Part shown: positions 23,441 to 34,997 of the stretch, in pieces
How positions within the stretch are numbered: the first letter of the stretch is position 1
Layout of the letters: every line of letters begins with the position of its first letter
From: Pleurodeles waltl
Lineage: Eukaryota; Chordata; Amphibia; Caudata; Salamandridae
Direction of reading: 5' to 3'
DNA length: 64,000 bases
NCBI RefSeq assembly: GCF_031143425.1
Contig: NC_090448.1
Coordinates: forward strand, 331,960,177 to 332,024,176
Notes under the pieces: model-generated
Database searches by the model: none
What the model was told of the DNA's origin: nothing
What the model saw: the letters and a program-made list of their open reading frames with translations, nothing else
Translations under genes and position numbers: made by a program

Positions 23441-25370
23441 TCTTCGCACATACAACCATTAACTGACTGACTGTATGAGGACCCTGCCCTCTAAACAACA
23501 GCTTTATATTGAAAAGACTGTACCTGAATAGTGGTATAAATCGATCCCAAATGGTACAAACTAGAGATAGGAGAACTGGTCAGATAGGACATGATCTTAA
23601 AACATGGCCTAAACAGAAAGCCACTAAAATATGTGCCTAGAGCCCAATGGTAGAACCAAAGCCTGCTGTTCTTGGACTAACTCCTGGTGATTCTTTTCCT
23701 GTTCAAACGAGTGATTGATTGGCTCTCTTCTGAAAGGCTGTGACAGCCTGAGATCAGGACATTAGCGACAAAGCAGTCAGCACAGTTCATCAATGCCTGT
23801 CCTCTAACTGTGCAAAATCTAGGAATAGGGTAGGAAAAGCAATAGGTTTAAATCGAAAACATTTGGCAAACATTTGAGCAATGAGGATAATTTCACTGAG
23901 GGAGTTTAGACAGAATTAGTGAATCAGCCTGGAAAACAGAGTGAGGAAATGGATACATGACCCACCACATTATTGCTGTACTTGGATTTAAAGGGGTTCT
24001 GGTGAGCAGGACTCAATCACATCTTCATGCAAGGGATATTCATGATAGGCACAGGTTTACACATGTGTATCCATAAGTGATATCCTGTGGGAAGGAAAAT
24101 AGTGTTGTACAGGATCCATAATATTTCACCAGTCCTTGGAACAGTGCCGGTTTCTGCATGAGGGCGTCGGGGCTCCGCCCTCGTAACAAAAAAAAGTGAA
24201 AACAAACTCTCCTAACTCCATAAAACAAAAATGCACACACCTCTTGCTTGGGGCTGGGGCCTGGCCCGGGGCTACTGTCACGTGACATGAGACTGGCAGG
24301 ATGACGACGAGGCATTCCATTTTCCTCTGGGCAGGGCAGGCCCTCCCCTGACTGAGTCTATGTTTGCCGGGCTGCCAAGCTCACAGCCTGAGGCCTGTGA
24401 GGTCATCAGCTCGGCAAAGACATAGATTCGAGGACCAGTCTCCACCCCCTAATGACGTGTGGATAAAGTTAGCCCCGGGCGCTTCAGGCTGAAGCCCTGT
24501 AGCGCTAGGGTCTTCACGTCAGTCTGGAAGTAGAGTATGGTCACTCCCCCATTTCCCAATAGTCAAGGAGGGTGGGTCCAGCCCTGTGACAAGTTGGGAA
24601 ATGGTGGGCGGGGTAGAGGCTGCAGGCAGCAAGCTGAAAATCGAGTCTGCGCAGTTTGTGTTACTAACTGTGCAAACACGAGGTGTCGTCGTCCTGCAAA
24701 TCTTTAACCAGGTGATACCAAAGGTAAGGGCAGTATCTCGAGTAAACAGGCCATCAAAACGGCCAGCTGCTGATAATCTGTTTGACTGGAGCAGGGTTAC
24801 ACACAAGCACACTTCAGCCCCGCTTATAAGGCCGTCCCTGCTTCAGGCTAATTACACTTATCAGGCGATAGACAAGGGCTTCATATGCCCCTTATCGCCG
24901 GATTCCGAGCTCATTTAGGTGCTATTGAAGATAATTGTAGGACAAATTGCACCAGGGCTTCATCACTGTGACTATCTTATTGAGTGGAGGGAAAGGAAAT
25001 GTGTGCTAACCAGCAGTAAAAGACTGCAGATAAGCCTCGTTCAAGTGGGGGCTGGCAAAGGCAGGGGCCAAACAACGAGGGCGATAGTTCAGTAGCATGG
25101 GAACAGCCCTGCCAACCTAGCCACAGCGTCATTTCAGTGACATTTGAGTGTACAGACCTTGCTGCTTCTCAGATACCGGTGCAAATCAGGAGTCACAAAG
25201 GAAAGGAGGGGAAAAGCAGGGGGCGGAGAGGAAAAATAGCTCAGGGCGGACAGAGAATGAAAGGAGTGCAGAAGGCTGGAAGTGGATAAAGAGCAAGGAA
25301 AGGAAGCGAGCGGAAAACAATAAAGATAATACTTTGCGGTGTCAGATGGAAGGTTAGCAGATTAACTCTG
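23441..25370. other. Unassigned DNA with an inverted repeat
   Basis: No gene was recognised. An imperfect inverted repeat joins AGTCTATGTTTGCCGGGCT (about 24354) to AGCTCGGCAAAGACATAGATT (about 24409). A purine-rich tract lies at 25190-25330. Confidence 0.4.
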
Positions 25371-25493
25371 TAGGTTTGTTAGACACAGAGTACCGCGCAC
25401 CAGGGCTGGAGTTAGGCAGGCATAATCCCAGTGGGAGCGAGAGAGACACACACAAGTAATCTTGCTAGGCGGCTAACGGGGGGAACGAGGCAT
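25371..25493. repeat. Dispersed repeat, copy 1
   Basis: The segment from GTTAGACAC through GGGCTGGAGTTAGGCAGGCA to ACAAGTAATCTTGCTAGGCGG matches 43474-43590 with moderate divergence. No coding potential; family unknown. Confidence 0.6.
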
Positions 25494-26259
25494 GGGCGTA
25501 GGAAGTGTGGGGGACGCGGGGGATGTATCCCCCCCAGATTTTGGAGGGTGGGGGACACGGGGGACGAAGGTGGGGGGGACAAGGGGACACAATAATTTCC
25601 CCTCTCACATCTATTATTCAGACGGCCATTAGCACACAAAAGCGCTACTTATAACAGCCCTGTACCGACCATCCTCCAATCTGATGGTAACAGAATGAAG
25701 GTGAGTCAGGAGGCCCCCTGCGCCCTCTGCTCTTTTGTTTGTCCTGTTCACACCTGTGGGCATTAAGGGTGCTCATAAGAACAAAGGGCACGAGGAGGAG
25801 AAAAGAGTTTTGGATGATTACTGTCTGCATCACCTGCCGCCTTGAAGAGGAGCACTGCAGTATGCCTTCAAGAGGAGCTGCAAGACATTGAGCAAGATCT
25901 AAAGAGATAACAGAGTCCCACTCAGCCTGACACCTGCAGGCTAGAAAGGAGGCTCTGTGAAACACAATGTTTGTATTTGCCTAAGATCACACCAGTTCGT
26001 GAAACAGTGAAGTCGAGATTGGGCCCAGATTTTACCTTTTCACGCAACAATTTAGCTATTAGAAGGGTATATTTTTCTAACATTTATATTTAATGTTTTG
26101 TTATCTAGGTAATGAAGGGCTTGATTACAGAGTGGCTAACAGGGAGAAGCCATATTTCATTTTGGGCCGTTATGTCTAGCGTTATTATTTATGTTGTTAT
26201 CGTTACATACTTCAGCATATTGAAGTATATTATCTTTTCTCTATCTTTTCTTCACTGTA
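25494..26259. other. Unassigned DNA with G-rich patch
   Basis: A G-rich degenerate tract (about 25500-25590, GGGGGACACGGGGGACG-like units) is followed by ordinary sequence. No gene was recognised. Confidence 0.4.
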
Positions 26260-27990
26260 CTCTGAAACAATCTACCCTATGCCACTGCACCCTACACCAC
26301 TTTTCTCCACTCTGTGCTACTCTACGCCACTGCAATCTATGCTGTACCACTCTACTCTACACCACTCTACTATGCAGCACTCTACACTACGCCACTGCAA
26401 TCTATGCTATTCTACTCTAACCATTGCACAATACACCCCTACACTCTTCACCACTTTACTCAAATCCAATGCACTCTATGCCACTGCACTCTATGCCAAT
26501 CTACTCTGCACCGCAGCACTCTATTCCACTGCTTTCAATGCCACTGTACTCTGCACCACAGCACTCTAGGCGACTGCACTCTATGCCACTCTACAATACA
26601 CCACTGTACTCTGCGACCCTCTAATCTGCAACATTGCACTCTGCCACTGAACTCCATGCCACTCTACTCTGCACCATTGCATTCAATGCCACTGTACTCT
26701 GTCCCACTGCACTCTTTTCTGCACCACTGCACTTTAATCTACTCTACACCACTCCACTGTAGGCCCTTCACTCTACTTTGAAATCATCTCCTCTATGCGA
26801 CTGCAATCTACGCAACTCCACTCTATGCTATGCCAGTCTAATCTACCCTGCACCACTCCAATGTACCCTGCGCCACTCCAATCTGCTCTGCACCGCTCTA
26901 TGCTACTGCACTCTACATCACTATGCTCCACTCTGCAACAATCTACTCTTCACCACTATACCGTACTCTGCAGCAATCTATTCTATGCCACGGCACTCTA
27001 TGCAACTCTATTCTACTCTGCACCACTGTACTCTAAGCCACTCTTCTCTACTCTGCATCACTCTACATCACTGCACTCTACACCAATGCATTCTATGCCA
27101 CTCTACTCTACACCAATGCATTCTATGACACTCTACTCTACACCACTGCCCTTTATGACACTCTACTCTGCAACACTGCACTCTGCCACTGAACTATACT
27201 CCTCTCTACTCTGCACCACAGCACTCTAACCTGCACCGCTCAACTATATGCCACTCTACTGCACTCTACACAGATGTACTATATGCCACTACACTATGCC
27301 ACTCTACTCTGAATCACTGCATCCCACCATTGCACTCTACACCAGTCTACTCTACCTTGCACCACTCCACTCTACCATGCACCTCATCACTCTATGACAC
27401 AGCACTCTGAACAACTGCAATCTATGCAGTGCCACTCCACTCTGCTCCCCTCTACTCTTCACCACTCTACGCTACTGCACTATACGCTAAACCAGTGCTG
27501 TCTTCGTCAATGCACTCTACACCACTTTACTCAAAACCAACGCACTCTATACCACCACACTCTACGCCAATCTACTTTGCACCACTGTACTCTATGCCAT
27601 TTCACTCTAGACCACCCAACTCCACTCTATGACACTTCACTCTGACATTACACTCCATGATACTAGACTCTGACACTCTATTCCATTAAACTCTAACACT
27701 TTCTCCACTCTGTAATTCCCTACACAACTCCCTGTACGCCACTCCATTCCACTTTACTCCACACCACTCTATGCCACTTCAATCTACGATACTCTACTCA
27801 ACGCCACTGCACAGCCCTCTATGCCACTCCACTATTCAACAATGTACTATGCTCAACAACACTCTGCCCCACTTTCTCTATGCTAGTTCATGTTACTTTA
27901 CTTCACTCTACTCCAGTTCACTCTTATTTATGCCTTTCCACTATACGACACTCTGCCACTCCACTCTATTACACTGTGACAATACTCCAC
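26260..27990. repeat. 15-bp minisatellite (CCACTGCACTCTATG-type)
   Basis: The plus strand is nearly all C, A and T and repeats degenerate 15-base units such as CCACTGCACTCTATG and CCACTCTACTCTGCA for about 1.7 kb, or roughly 115 units. Because 15 is divisible by three, several reading frames stay open and give His/Ser/Thr/Leu-rich strings, which are an artefact of the period rather than genes. Units are less regular toward the right end. Confidence 0.85.
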
Positions 27991-28337
27991 TCTACTACTA
28001 CTTTATGGCATTGGCGCTTGATTAGAGATTCAGATCTCCATTGATTGCCTTGTCACTCATATGAGACGTGAGTCAGATTTATCTTCGCCATTTTGGTTAC
28101 AAGCACTATGTAACCCTTTTAACTCAAGCTTAACGAAGGCTTAGGATGATCCTGATACCTGTCTAGGGGATCGAAATATCGTCGGCCAAAGTACCTTGAC
28201 TTGAATTTGTGATATTGTACATAAGTTGGCATAAGCATAGGTACTATGAGCTAATGACTTCTTGATTCACTATTTGAGTCATTCATGTAAAAGTGGGTGT
28301 ATAACAGCGTGTAAATCACTATTGTGGATGCTAACCT
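27991..28337. other. Unassigned DNA before family A copy 2
   Basis: Short unassigned stretch. Around 28150-28190 the sequence GGGGATCGAAATATCGTCGG recalls the 3' ends of some retroelements, but too little is present for a call. Confidence 0.3.
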
Positions 28338-30917
28338 TGTAGGAAAGTAGACTCTTTCTAGCTTGGTTACCCCCACATTTGGCCTGTTTGCCAGTGTGTT
28401 TGAGTGTGTCTACTGGGATCCTGCTAATCAGGACCCCAGTAGTTATGCTCTCTCCCTTAAATTATGGTTGTTGCATACTGGTAACCCAGTATTTCACCCA
28501 TGATTGGCATACTGGTGCCCCCTTATAAGTACCTAGTATATGGTACTTAGGTACCCAGGGCATTGGGGTTCCAGGAGATTCTTAGGGGCTGAAGCATTTT
28601 TTTTGCCACCCATAGGGAGCCCATGCAATGGCTTCTACAGAACTGCCATTGCAGCCTGCGTGAAAAGGTGCATGCACACTTTCACTGCCAGTTACACCGC
28701 ACCAGGTCACTTATAAGTCACCCCTATAGCAGGCCCTCCAGCCCTGAGGGCAGGGTGCAGAGTACCTGTGAGTGAGGGCACCCCTGCACTAGCAGAGGTG
28801 CCCCCACGACCTCCAGGACCATTTTCCCAGACTTCAGGAGTGTGGGGATGCCATTTTACACGTGTACTGGAAATAGGTCACTACCTATTCCCAGCTACAT
28901 AATGGTAACTCCGAACATAGGTATGTTTGGTATCAAACATGTTGGAATCATACCCCAAGGCTTTTGCAAGCATTGGTTGTATGTTTCCATGCACTCTGGG
29001 GGCTCCTTAGAGGACCCCCAATATTGCCATACCAGCCTTCTGAGGTTTTCCAGGCAGCCCCAGCTGCTGCCACCTCTCAGACAGGGTTCTGCCCTCCTGT
29101 TGGTTGAGAAGCTCAAGCCCAGGAAGACAGAATAAAGGATTTCCCTTGATAGAGGGGTGTTACACCCTCTCCCTTTGGAAATAGGTTTGGAAGGGGTAGC
29201 TTCCTTCCCCAGGCCACTGGAAATGCTTTGAAGGGCACATTTGGTGTCCTCCTTACATAATCCAGTCTACACCGGTTCAGGTACCCCCAGTCCCTGCTCT
29301 GGCACGAAACTGGACCACCACCCCAGGTGTGCTGTTCAGAGCTCCTCCAGAGGGTCCCTGAGTTTTGCCATCTTGGATTCCAAGTTGGCAGCAAACTCTG
29401 GGAGCATCTGAGTGGCCAGTGCCAGCAGGTGGTGTCAGAGCCGTCCCCTGATAGGTGCTTACCAGTTTAGCTGACCAATCCCCCTTTCAGGGCTATTTAG
29501 GGTCTCTCCTTTGAGAGGTTCTTCAGATTCAGATTGCAAGACTCTGCATCCTTTACTTCACTTTCTCACCTAAGAAACTGCATCTGGACCCTCCAGGAAC
29601 TCCACAAACTGCAACAACTAAGCAAAGACGACTTCTGCAACATTGTATCTCAAGCTCTTGCCAGCAAATGCAACTGTTTCCCGGTTGTGCATCCTCAGAG
29701 GACAGCCTGTCTTCAGTCTGCACCAAAAGAATGAACAAATCTCCCTTGGAGTGAAGGAGTCACTCCCCTGCTTCAGCAGGCACCTCTCTGCAACGATGAC
29801 CATCTGCATGGGTCCCCTCTCCTGACGAGTTGCATGGATCCTGCATCACGGGTGGTAGACTGAAGTGGTCCTGATGGTCCTGACGTCCTACTGTCCAACT
29901 TTGGTGGAGGTAAGAGCTTGCCTTCCCACGCAAGACAGTACTCCTGTGCACCACGTGTTTTTCAGTTGCCAAGGCTTGTTGGCATCCTTCTATGAAATTC
30001 TTTGTGTACCATGTAGCTTCGGCCCCCAGCACTCCTTTCTGAGATGCACCGCTTCCTGAGTGGTTCTCTGGCGGCGTGGGATCCTTTGTTTTTGTGCTGC
30101 GTGGGCCTCCTTTTGCAACTCCTTTGTCCCCATGCTGGGGACTCGTATGTGCGCTGCCTGGTATTCCGTGGGCTCTCTGAGTTGCTGAGAGCCCCCTCTG
30201 ACTCCTCCTCCTGGGTGGCCATTTTCCGCTAACCATGAGCTATGCCTGTGCCAAGGCTTGTTGGTGGAATCCAGCGATGCAAACCAGACTGCAATCATCT
30301 ATCCGGTGTGGGATATCATCTGCACCAACCACAAACCCGCATCCATCTTCTTGAGTGCAGTACTGACTGCTGTTCTTCACCAGTGGTTCTTATTTTGCAC
30401 CTTGATTCGGGTTAGCAGGGGCTCCTGTCCTCCCTGGACTCTTCTGTGCTTCTTGGACTTAGTCCCATTCTTCCACAGGTCTTTAGGTCCAGGAATCCAC
30501 CCTTTGTGTCTTGAAGTATCTTCTGGTTCTTGCATTATCTTCTTTCTCGTGTTCTTGTGTGTTCTAGGAAAGTTACTGTGATTTACTTCTGCTTTCCTGG
30601 GCTCTGAGGTGGGTTCTATTACTTACCTTTGGTGTTTTCTAATACTCCCAGCGCCCCTGTACACACCACACTTGCCTAGGTGGGAAACCGACATTCGCAT
30701 TCCACTTTCTTAGTATATGGTTTGTGTTTCCCCTAGGCCCATTTCTAACCATTGTGATTTTCACTAATTGCACTGTTTTCTAACGGTTTTTATTGCTATT
30801 GCTGCATACTAGTGTATATAATTGGTGTATTACTTACCTTCTAAGGGAGTATAGTCTCTATGGCATTTTTGGCATTTGTGTCACTAAAATAAAGTACCTT
30901 TATTTTTGTAACACTTA
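28338..30917 (+). mobile_element. Solo-LTR-like repeat, family A copy 2, left part
   Basis: The repeat opens TGTAGGAAAGTAG at 28338 and matches the reverse complement of the repeat at 769-3525 along its length. It carries AATAAA followed by a T-rich stretch at about 30889-30910. It is interrupted at the TTA at 30915-30917 by the Harbinger element and resumes at 41507. The outer flanks read AACCT and AACCA, a 4-of-5 match that fits a decayed 5-bp target duplication. Confidence 0.75.
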
Positions 30918-30933
30918 GGGGGTCATTCTGACC
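30918..30933 (+). repeat. Harbinger left terminal inverted repeat
   Basis: GGGGGTCATTCTGACC, directly preceded by the TTA target duplication. A long GC-rich subterminal stretch rich in CCGCCGCGG motifs follows to about 31210. Confidence 0.9.
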
Positions 30934-31509
30934 TCGGCGGTAAAAGGCCCTTACCGCCGGTCAGAAGTCCGCCATTCTACCGCCGCGGCCGCGGTAAACG
31001 GCCACGGTCATTCTGACCCACAACGGCGGAACCGCCAAAATCCCGACATCCAAGGAAGGCCGCCACATCAGCGGGCCGCGGAAAACTGGAGATGACCAAA
31101 CCTCCACCGTCACGCCAACACAAACACGCCCATGCCATTCTGACCCACGAATCCACGCGGCGGTCTTTCAACCGCGGTATTCCATTGGCGGGACACACCG
31201 CCGCGGTCAAAATACACACACAGCTCCAAAACACTGCCACATTGGACAATTTGAAATACACACACCTGATACACATACACACAACACTCCCACACATCCA
31301 ACCAACTATAAAACACACACCCACATCACCCACAAACCCCTACGACCGAAGATCATAGACGAAGGAGAGAGAGACACATCACAGAATAGAGAGCTACATC
31401 ACACAGAGGCACACTACACCATCACACACACCACATAGAAGCACAAAGCACCACACACCAACACACTCTTCACCATATACACCACCCCACACCTCATCCA
31501 CACCACCCC

Positions 31510-32972
31510 ATGGCACCCCAAAGGCACCCACGCTTTTCGGACCAAGAACTCCGGGTCATGGTGGAGGAGATCATAAGAGTCGAACCCCAGCTCTTCGGCT
31601 CACAGGTGCAGCACACCACTATAGCCAGGAAGGCGGAGCTATGGCAGCGGATCGTGGACAGGGTCAACGCGGTGGGACAGCATCCCAGAAATCGAGAGGA
31701 CATCCGCAAACGTTGGAACGACTTACGGGGAAAGGTGCGCTCGATGGTCTCGTGACACAACATCGCAGTGCAGAAGACTGGCGGGGGACCCCCACCCACA
31801 CCACCCGAATTCACAGCATGGGAGCAAGAGGTACTAAACATCCTGCATCCTGATGGCCTCGCTGGAGTACACGGAGGAATGGACTCTGGTAAGTACAATC
31901 TCAACTACTTCACCCCCCCCCCAGCATGCCAATCCCCACCACCACCCTCACCCCCAACCCCCCATCACACATCCTCCCTGAGAATGTCTCCCCAGCACAA
32001 CCCACCCAACACCAACCCCTGCATGCCACCACAAACTATGGACACCCATCACCTAAGCATGACCACTGCACATACCCCCCCCAACACCCCCACAACACCT
32101 CCCCCAAGGGAATGACAGCACTGGGGGACAAGGGCACCCATAAATCGCACACAATAGCACACACAGAAACAATAACCATACTCTCTTACCCCATGCAGGA
32201 CCCGAACGCCAACACACCGGCCAGGAGGGTCCAGAAATGTCCATCCCCTCCCGGAAGAGGCACCCAGTGATGACAGCAGCTCTGTCGACCTGGAACCTGA
32301 TGACCAGCCCGGACCATCGGGGACCTCTGGACAGTCGGTTCCCCACACACAGGCCACAGCAGACCCAACCCCCTCTGGGAACAACAGCACAGCTCCCACC
32401 CAGCGGGCCCATGGCTCTGTCTCTAGGACAGGTCAATCAGCGGTGTGTCTGCTACTACAGGGCCCCCAGGCTAACCCACCACCCCAACAACAACAGGGAC
32501 CTGGGGGCAGTGGTAGTGGGCACACCGTCCAGGGGACAGAGTCCGGGGGAAACAGGGCAACTCGGAGGGCTGCTGTGCGACGGGGGGGGAGGAGAGGCCC
32601 AGGGAACCGACTCTCCAAGAGGCCCTCACCACCATCATGGCAGCCTACCACCGCTCACAAGAGACGATGGCGACGGTACTGGCCAGGTTCCAGGAGATCC
32701 AGGCACAGCAGGAGGAACGCTATATGGGGTTCAACAATCATCTCACCACCATCTCTACCGCCATGGGGAGCCTAGTCCAGGCCCTCCACCGGATAGAAGA
32801 CACGTTGCGGGACCATGTGGCACCACACAGGGCCCCTGTCACTAGCCCGGACCAGGAACAGCCTACCACCTCCGCCGGCGCTAGTGGACAGGAGGCCCCA
32901 CCACAACGACAGGCCACCAGAACCCCACCTCCTGCTGAAGAACAACCACCCCGCAAGAGGAGCCTGAGATAA
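31510..32972 (+). pseudogene. Harbinger Myb/SANT-like partner gene, disrupted
   Basis: In PIF/Harbinger elements a Myb/SANT-like protein (NAIF1 type) binds the transposon ends and brings the transposase to the nucleus. Here the first 81 codons encode such a domain (RFSDQELRVMVEEI near the start, RKRWNDLRGKVRSMV at the end). An in-frame TGA follows at 31753-31755, after which the same frame continues to a GTAAGT donor (exon end 31888). An acceptor CCCCATGCAG precedes 32199. In the second exon the natural reading needs two frame changes, near 32240-32250 and in the G-run around 32583-32590. The C-terminus (32637-32972) is a helix-prone, coiled-coil-like stretch ending in PPRKRSLR. One stop and two frameshifts make this copy non-functional unless there is assembly error. 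Confidence 0.8.
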
Positions 32973-33203
32973 AAAAAATCGACAGAGTAGGATGTCAAGA
33001 CCCCCGCCAGCATGAGATACCCCCTGAAGTCATCCCACTGTCCCACATTGCCACCCTGTCCAACCTTGAACTGCCCCTGCTCCATCCTTCCACAGGCATA
33101 TGGACAATGCACCTGTGAGACTGAGAACTGGACTCTGCCACGGCCATGACTCCACCCCCACCCATCACCGTGTTTATATCATGTACCATTATCTAGCACC
33201 AAA

Positions 33204-33209
33204 AATAAA
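33204..33209 (+). promoter_or_regulatory. Polyadenylation signal AATAAA downstream of the Myb-like gene
   Basis: AATAAA lies about 230 bases after the stop at 32972 on the plus strand, in the 0.5 kb between the convergent Myb-like gene and the transposase. Confidence 0.5.
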
Positions 33210-33497
33210 TCACTCAATGCACTGAAATCATGCTGGAGTCAGGCTGTATTATTTACAAATGTAAAACACATTACCGATCAATTATGTTCTGTAAACTTTG
33301 TGCTGAACACATACCGAGATCAATAAGCATTAGTCCATGGGCTAACCAAGCAGAAGTCACGCAGTGGGTCATACAGCACTGAAAAGGGAAGGGAGAATCA
33401 AACATCAGTTTTAAAGAACTGGGGGGTCATAGACAAAGTTGAGAAAAACAAGGCAGTCAGGAAAATTAAAATGGCGTGTGTGATTCTTACCTGTGTG

Positions 33498-34502
33498 CTA
33501 CTGAAAATACTGTTGGATAACTCTGTCCCTGTTGTCTGGGTCGTCCTCTGAGTCTTCCTCCTCTTCACTCTCCACAGGCTCTACAGCTGCTTCAACACCA
33601 CCATCTGGACCATCCTCCTGCAGGAAAGGCACCTGATGTCGCAATGCCAGATTGTGAAGCATACAGCAGGCCACGATGATCTGGCACACCTTCTTTGGTG
33701 AGTACATCAGGGATCCCCCTGTCATATGCAGACACCTAAACCTGGCCTTCAGGAGTCCAAAGGTTCTTTCAATGACCCTCCTAGTTCGCCCATGGGCCTC
33801 ATTGTACCGTTCCTCAGCCCTGGTCCGGGGAATCCTCACTGGGGTCAATAGCCAAGGCAGGTTGGGGTAACCAGAGTCACCTATTAGCCACACACGTTGT
33901 CTCTGTAGCTGTTCCATCACAAAAGGGATGCTGCTATTACGCATCACATACGCGTCATGCACTGACCCAGGGAACTTGGCATTCACATGGGAGATGTACT
34001 GGTCAGCCAAACAGACCACCTGGACGTTCATCGAATGGTAACTCTTCCTGTTTCTGTACACCTGCTCATCGTCTTTTGGGGGGACTAAGGCTACATGGGT
34101 CCCATCAATGGCACCAATTATGTTGGGAATATGTCCAAGGGCATAAAAATCACCCTTCACAGTGGGCAAATCAACCTCCTCTGGGAATATAATGTAACTC
34201 CGCATGTGTTTCGTCAGGGCAGACAACACTCTAGACAACACCTTAGAAAACATTGGCTGAGACATTCCAGATGACATGGCCACTGTTGTCTGGAATGAGC
34301 CACTTGCAAGAAAATGGAGGACTGACAGCACCAGCACCAGAGGGGGAATTCCTGTGGGTTGGCGGATGGGGGACATCAGGGCTGGCTCCAGCTGGGCACA
34401 CAGTTCATGGATGGTGGCACGGTCAAGTCGGTATCGTAGTATGATGTGGCGTTCTTCCATTGTCGACAGGTCCACCAGCGGTCGGTACACGCGAGGATTC
34501 AT
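33498..34502 (-). CDS. HARBI1-like: HARBI1-like Harbinger transposase
   Basis: This 334-residue protein is the DDE nuclease that cuts and inserts the element. Numbering from the chosen Met, the motifs in order are GAIDGTHVALVPP (Asp133), FPGSVHDAYVMRNS (HD at 182-183), WLIGDSGYPN (Asp209) and RRVIERTFGLLKARFR (Glu245), the usual PIF/Harbinger series, with 35 residues between Asp209 and Glu245. The C-terminus is acidic (EEEEDSEDDPD). No stop or frameshift interrupts it. The frame is open upstream to 34604, but a good acceptor (TTGTCCTTCCTAG, exon start 34533) lies just before this Met, so those residues are probably intron and a non-coding first exon lies upstream. It is convergent with the Myb-like gene and divergent from the trihelix-like gene. 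All catalytic residues are present, so it may be active. Confidence 0.92.
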   Translation of the reverse strand: MNPRVYRPLVDLSTMEERHIILRYRLDRATIHELCAQLEPALMSPIRQPTGIPPLVLVLSVLHFLASGSFQTTVAMSSGMSQPMFSKVLSRVLSALTKHMRSYIIFPEEVDLPTVKGDFYALGHIPNIIGAIDGTHVALVPPKDDEQVYRNRKSYHSMNVQVVCLADQYISHVNAKFPGSVHDAYVMRNSSIPFVMEQLQRQRVWLIGDSGYPNLPWLLTPVRIPRTRAEERYNEAHGRTRRVIERTFGLLKARFRCLHMTGGSLMYSPKKVCQIIVACCMLHNLALRHQVPFLQEDGPDGGVEAAVEPVESEEEEDSEDDPDNRDRVIQQYFQ

Positions 34503-34533
34503 CCTTCTCCTCGCAAATCTCAGCGGACGGTGC

Positions 34534-34997
34534 CTAGGAAGGACAACATGGAGCACAGAGTCAAGATAATCACTGGTACGTTCACCACTGCTTGCATGGC
34601 ACACGGTTATCTAGGTATTGAAAGGCGTGTATGTGTGGCAATGCCAGGCCTAGGCCTGTGTGTCGCAGTAGAGATTATGCCATGTGGGCCCTTGAAATGG
34701 CGGCTGCCTGACCTGTGAAGTGGGACAATGGGATGTGAGGTCACTGCGCTGGCGGAGCACACCGTGGCGGTAGGCGGTCGAAGACCGCTATACGGAGCCG
34801 CATTGGATAACATTGAAGCCTATGGGTTTCAGGAGCCAATGACGATGTGCGCCGGCGGTCGCGGTACGCACCGCCGCGGTACGCACCGCCGCGGGCGTAA
34901 CCGCCATTTTCTATCTGCTTAATCACTCGAGACCTGATCATCCACAGGAGAGGACCTATACTGCAAGTGCTGCTGTGAACTCGGTCTGGAAGTGACA
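34534..34997. promoter_or_regulatory. Divergent spacer with CpG-rich repeated motifs
   Basis: This region separates the transposase (minus) from the trihelix-like gene (plus). GCGGTACGCACCGCC occurs twice in tandem around 34868-34900, next to GCCGGCGGTCGCGG and CCGCCGCGGGCG. Similar CCGCCGCGG cores occur in both subterminal regions. A bidirectional promoter and binding site for the element's Myb-like proteins is inferred. Confidence 0.5.

Noticed and set aside
26260..27990. Several open frames rich in His, Ser, Thr and Leu
   Set aside because: They arise from the 15-bp minisatellite period and low-complexity composition.
34504..34604. Transposase N-terminal extension to 34604
   Set aside because: A strong acceptor (TTGTCCTTCCTAG) lies between it and the family-like start at 34502, so the extension is probably intron.
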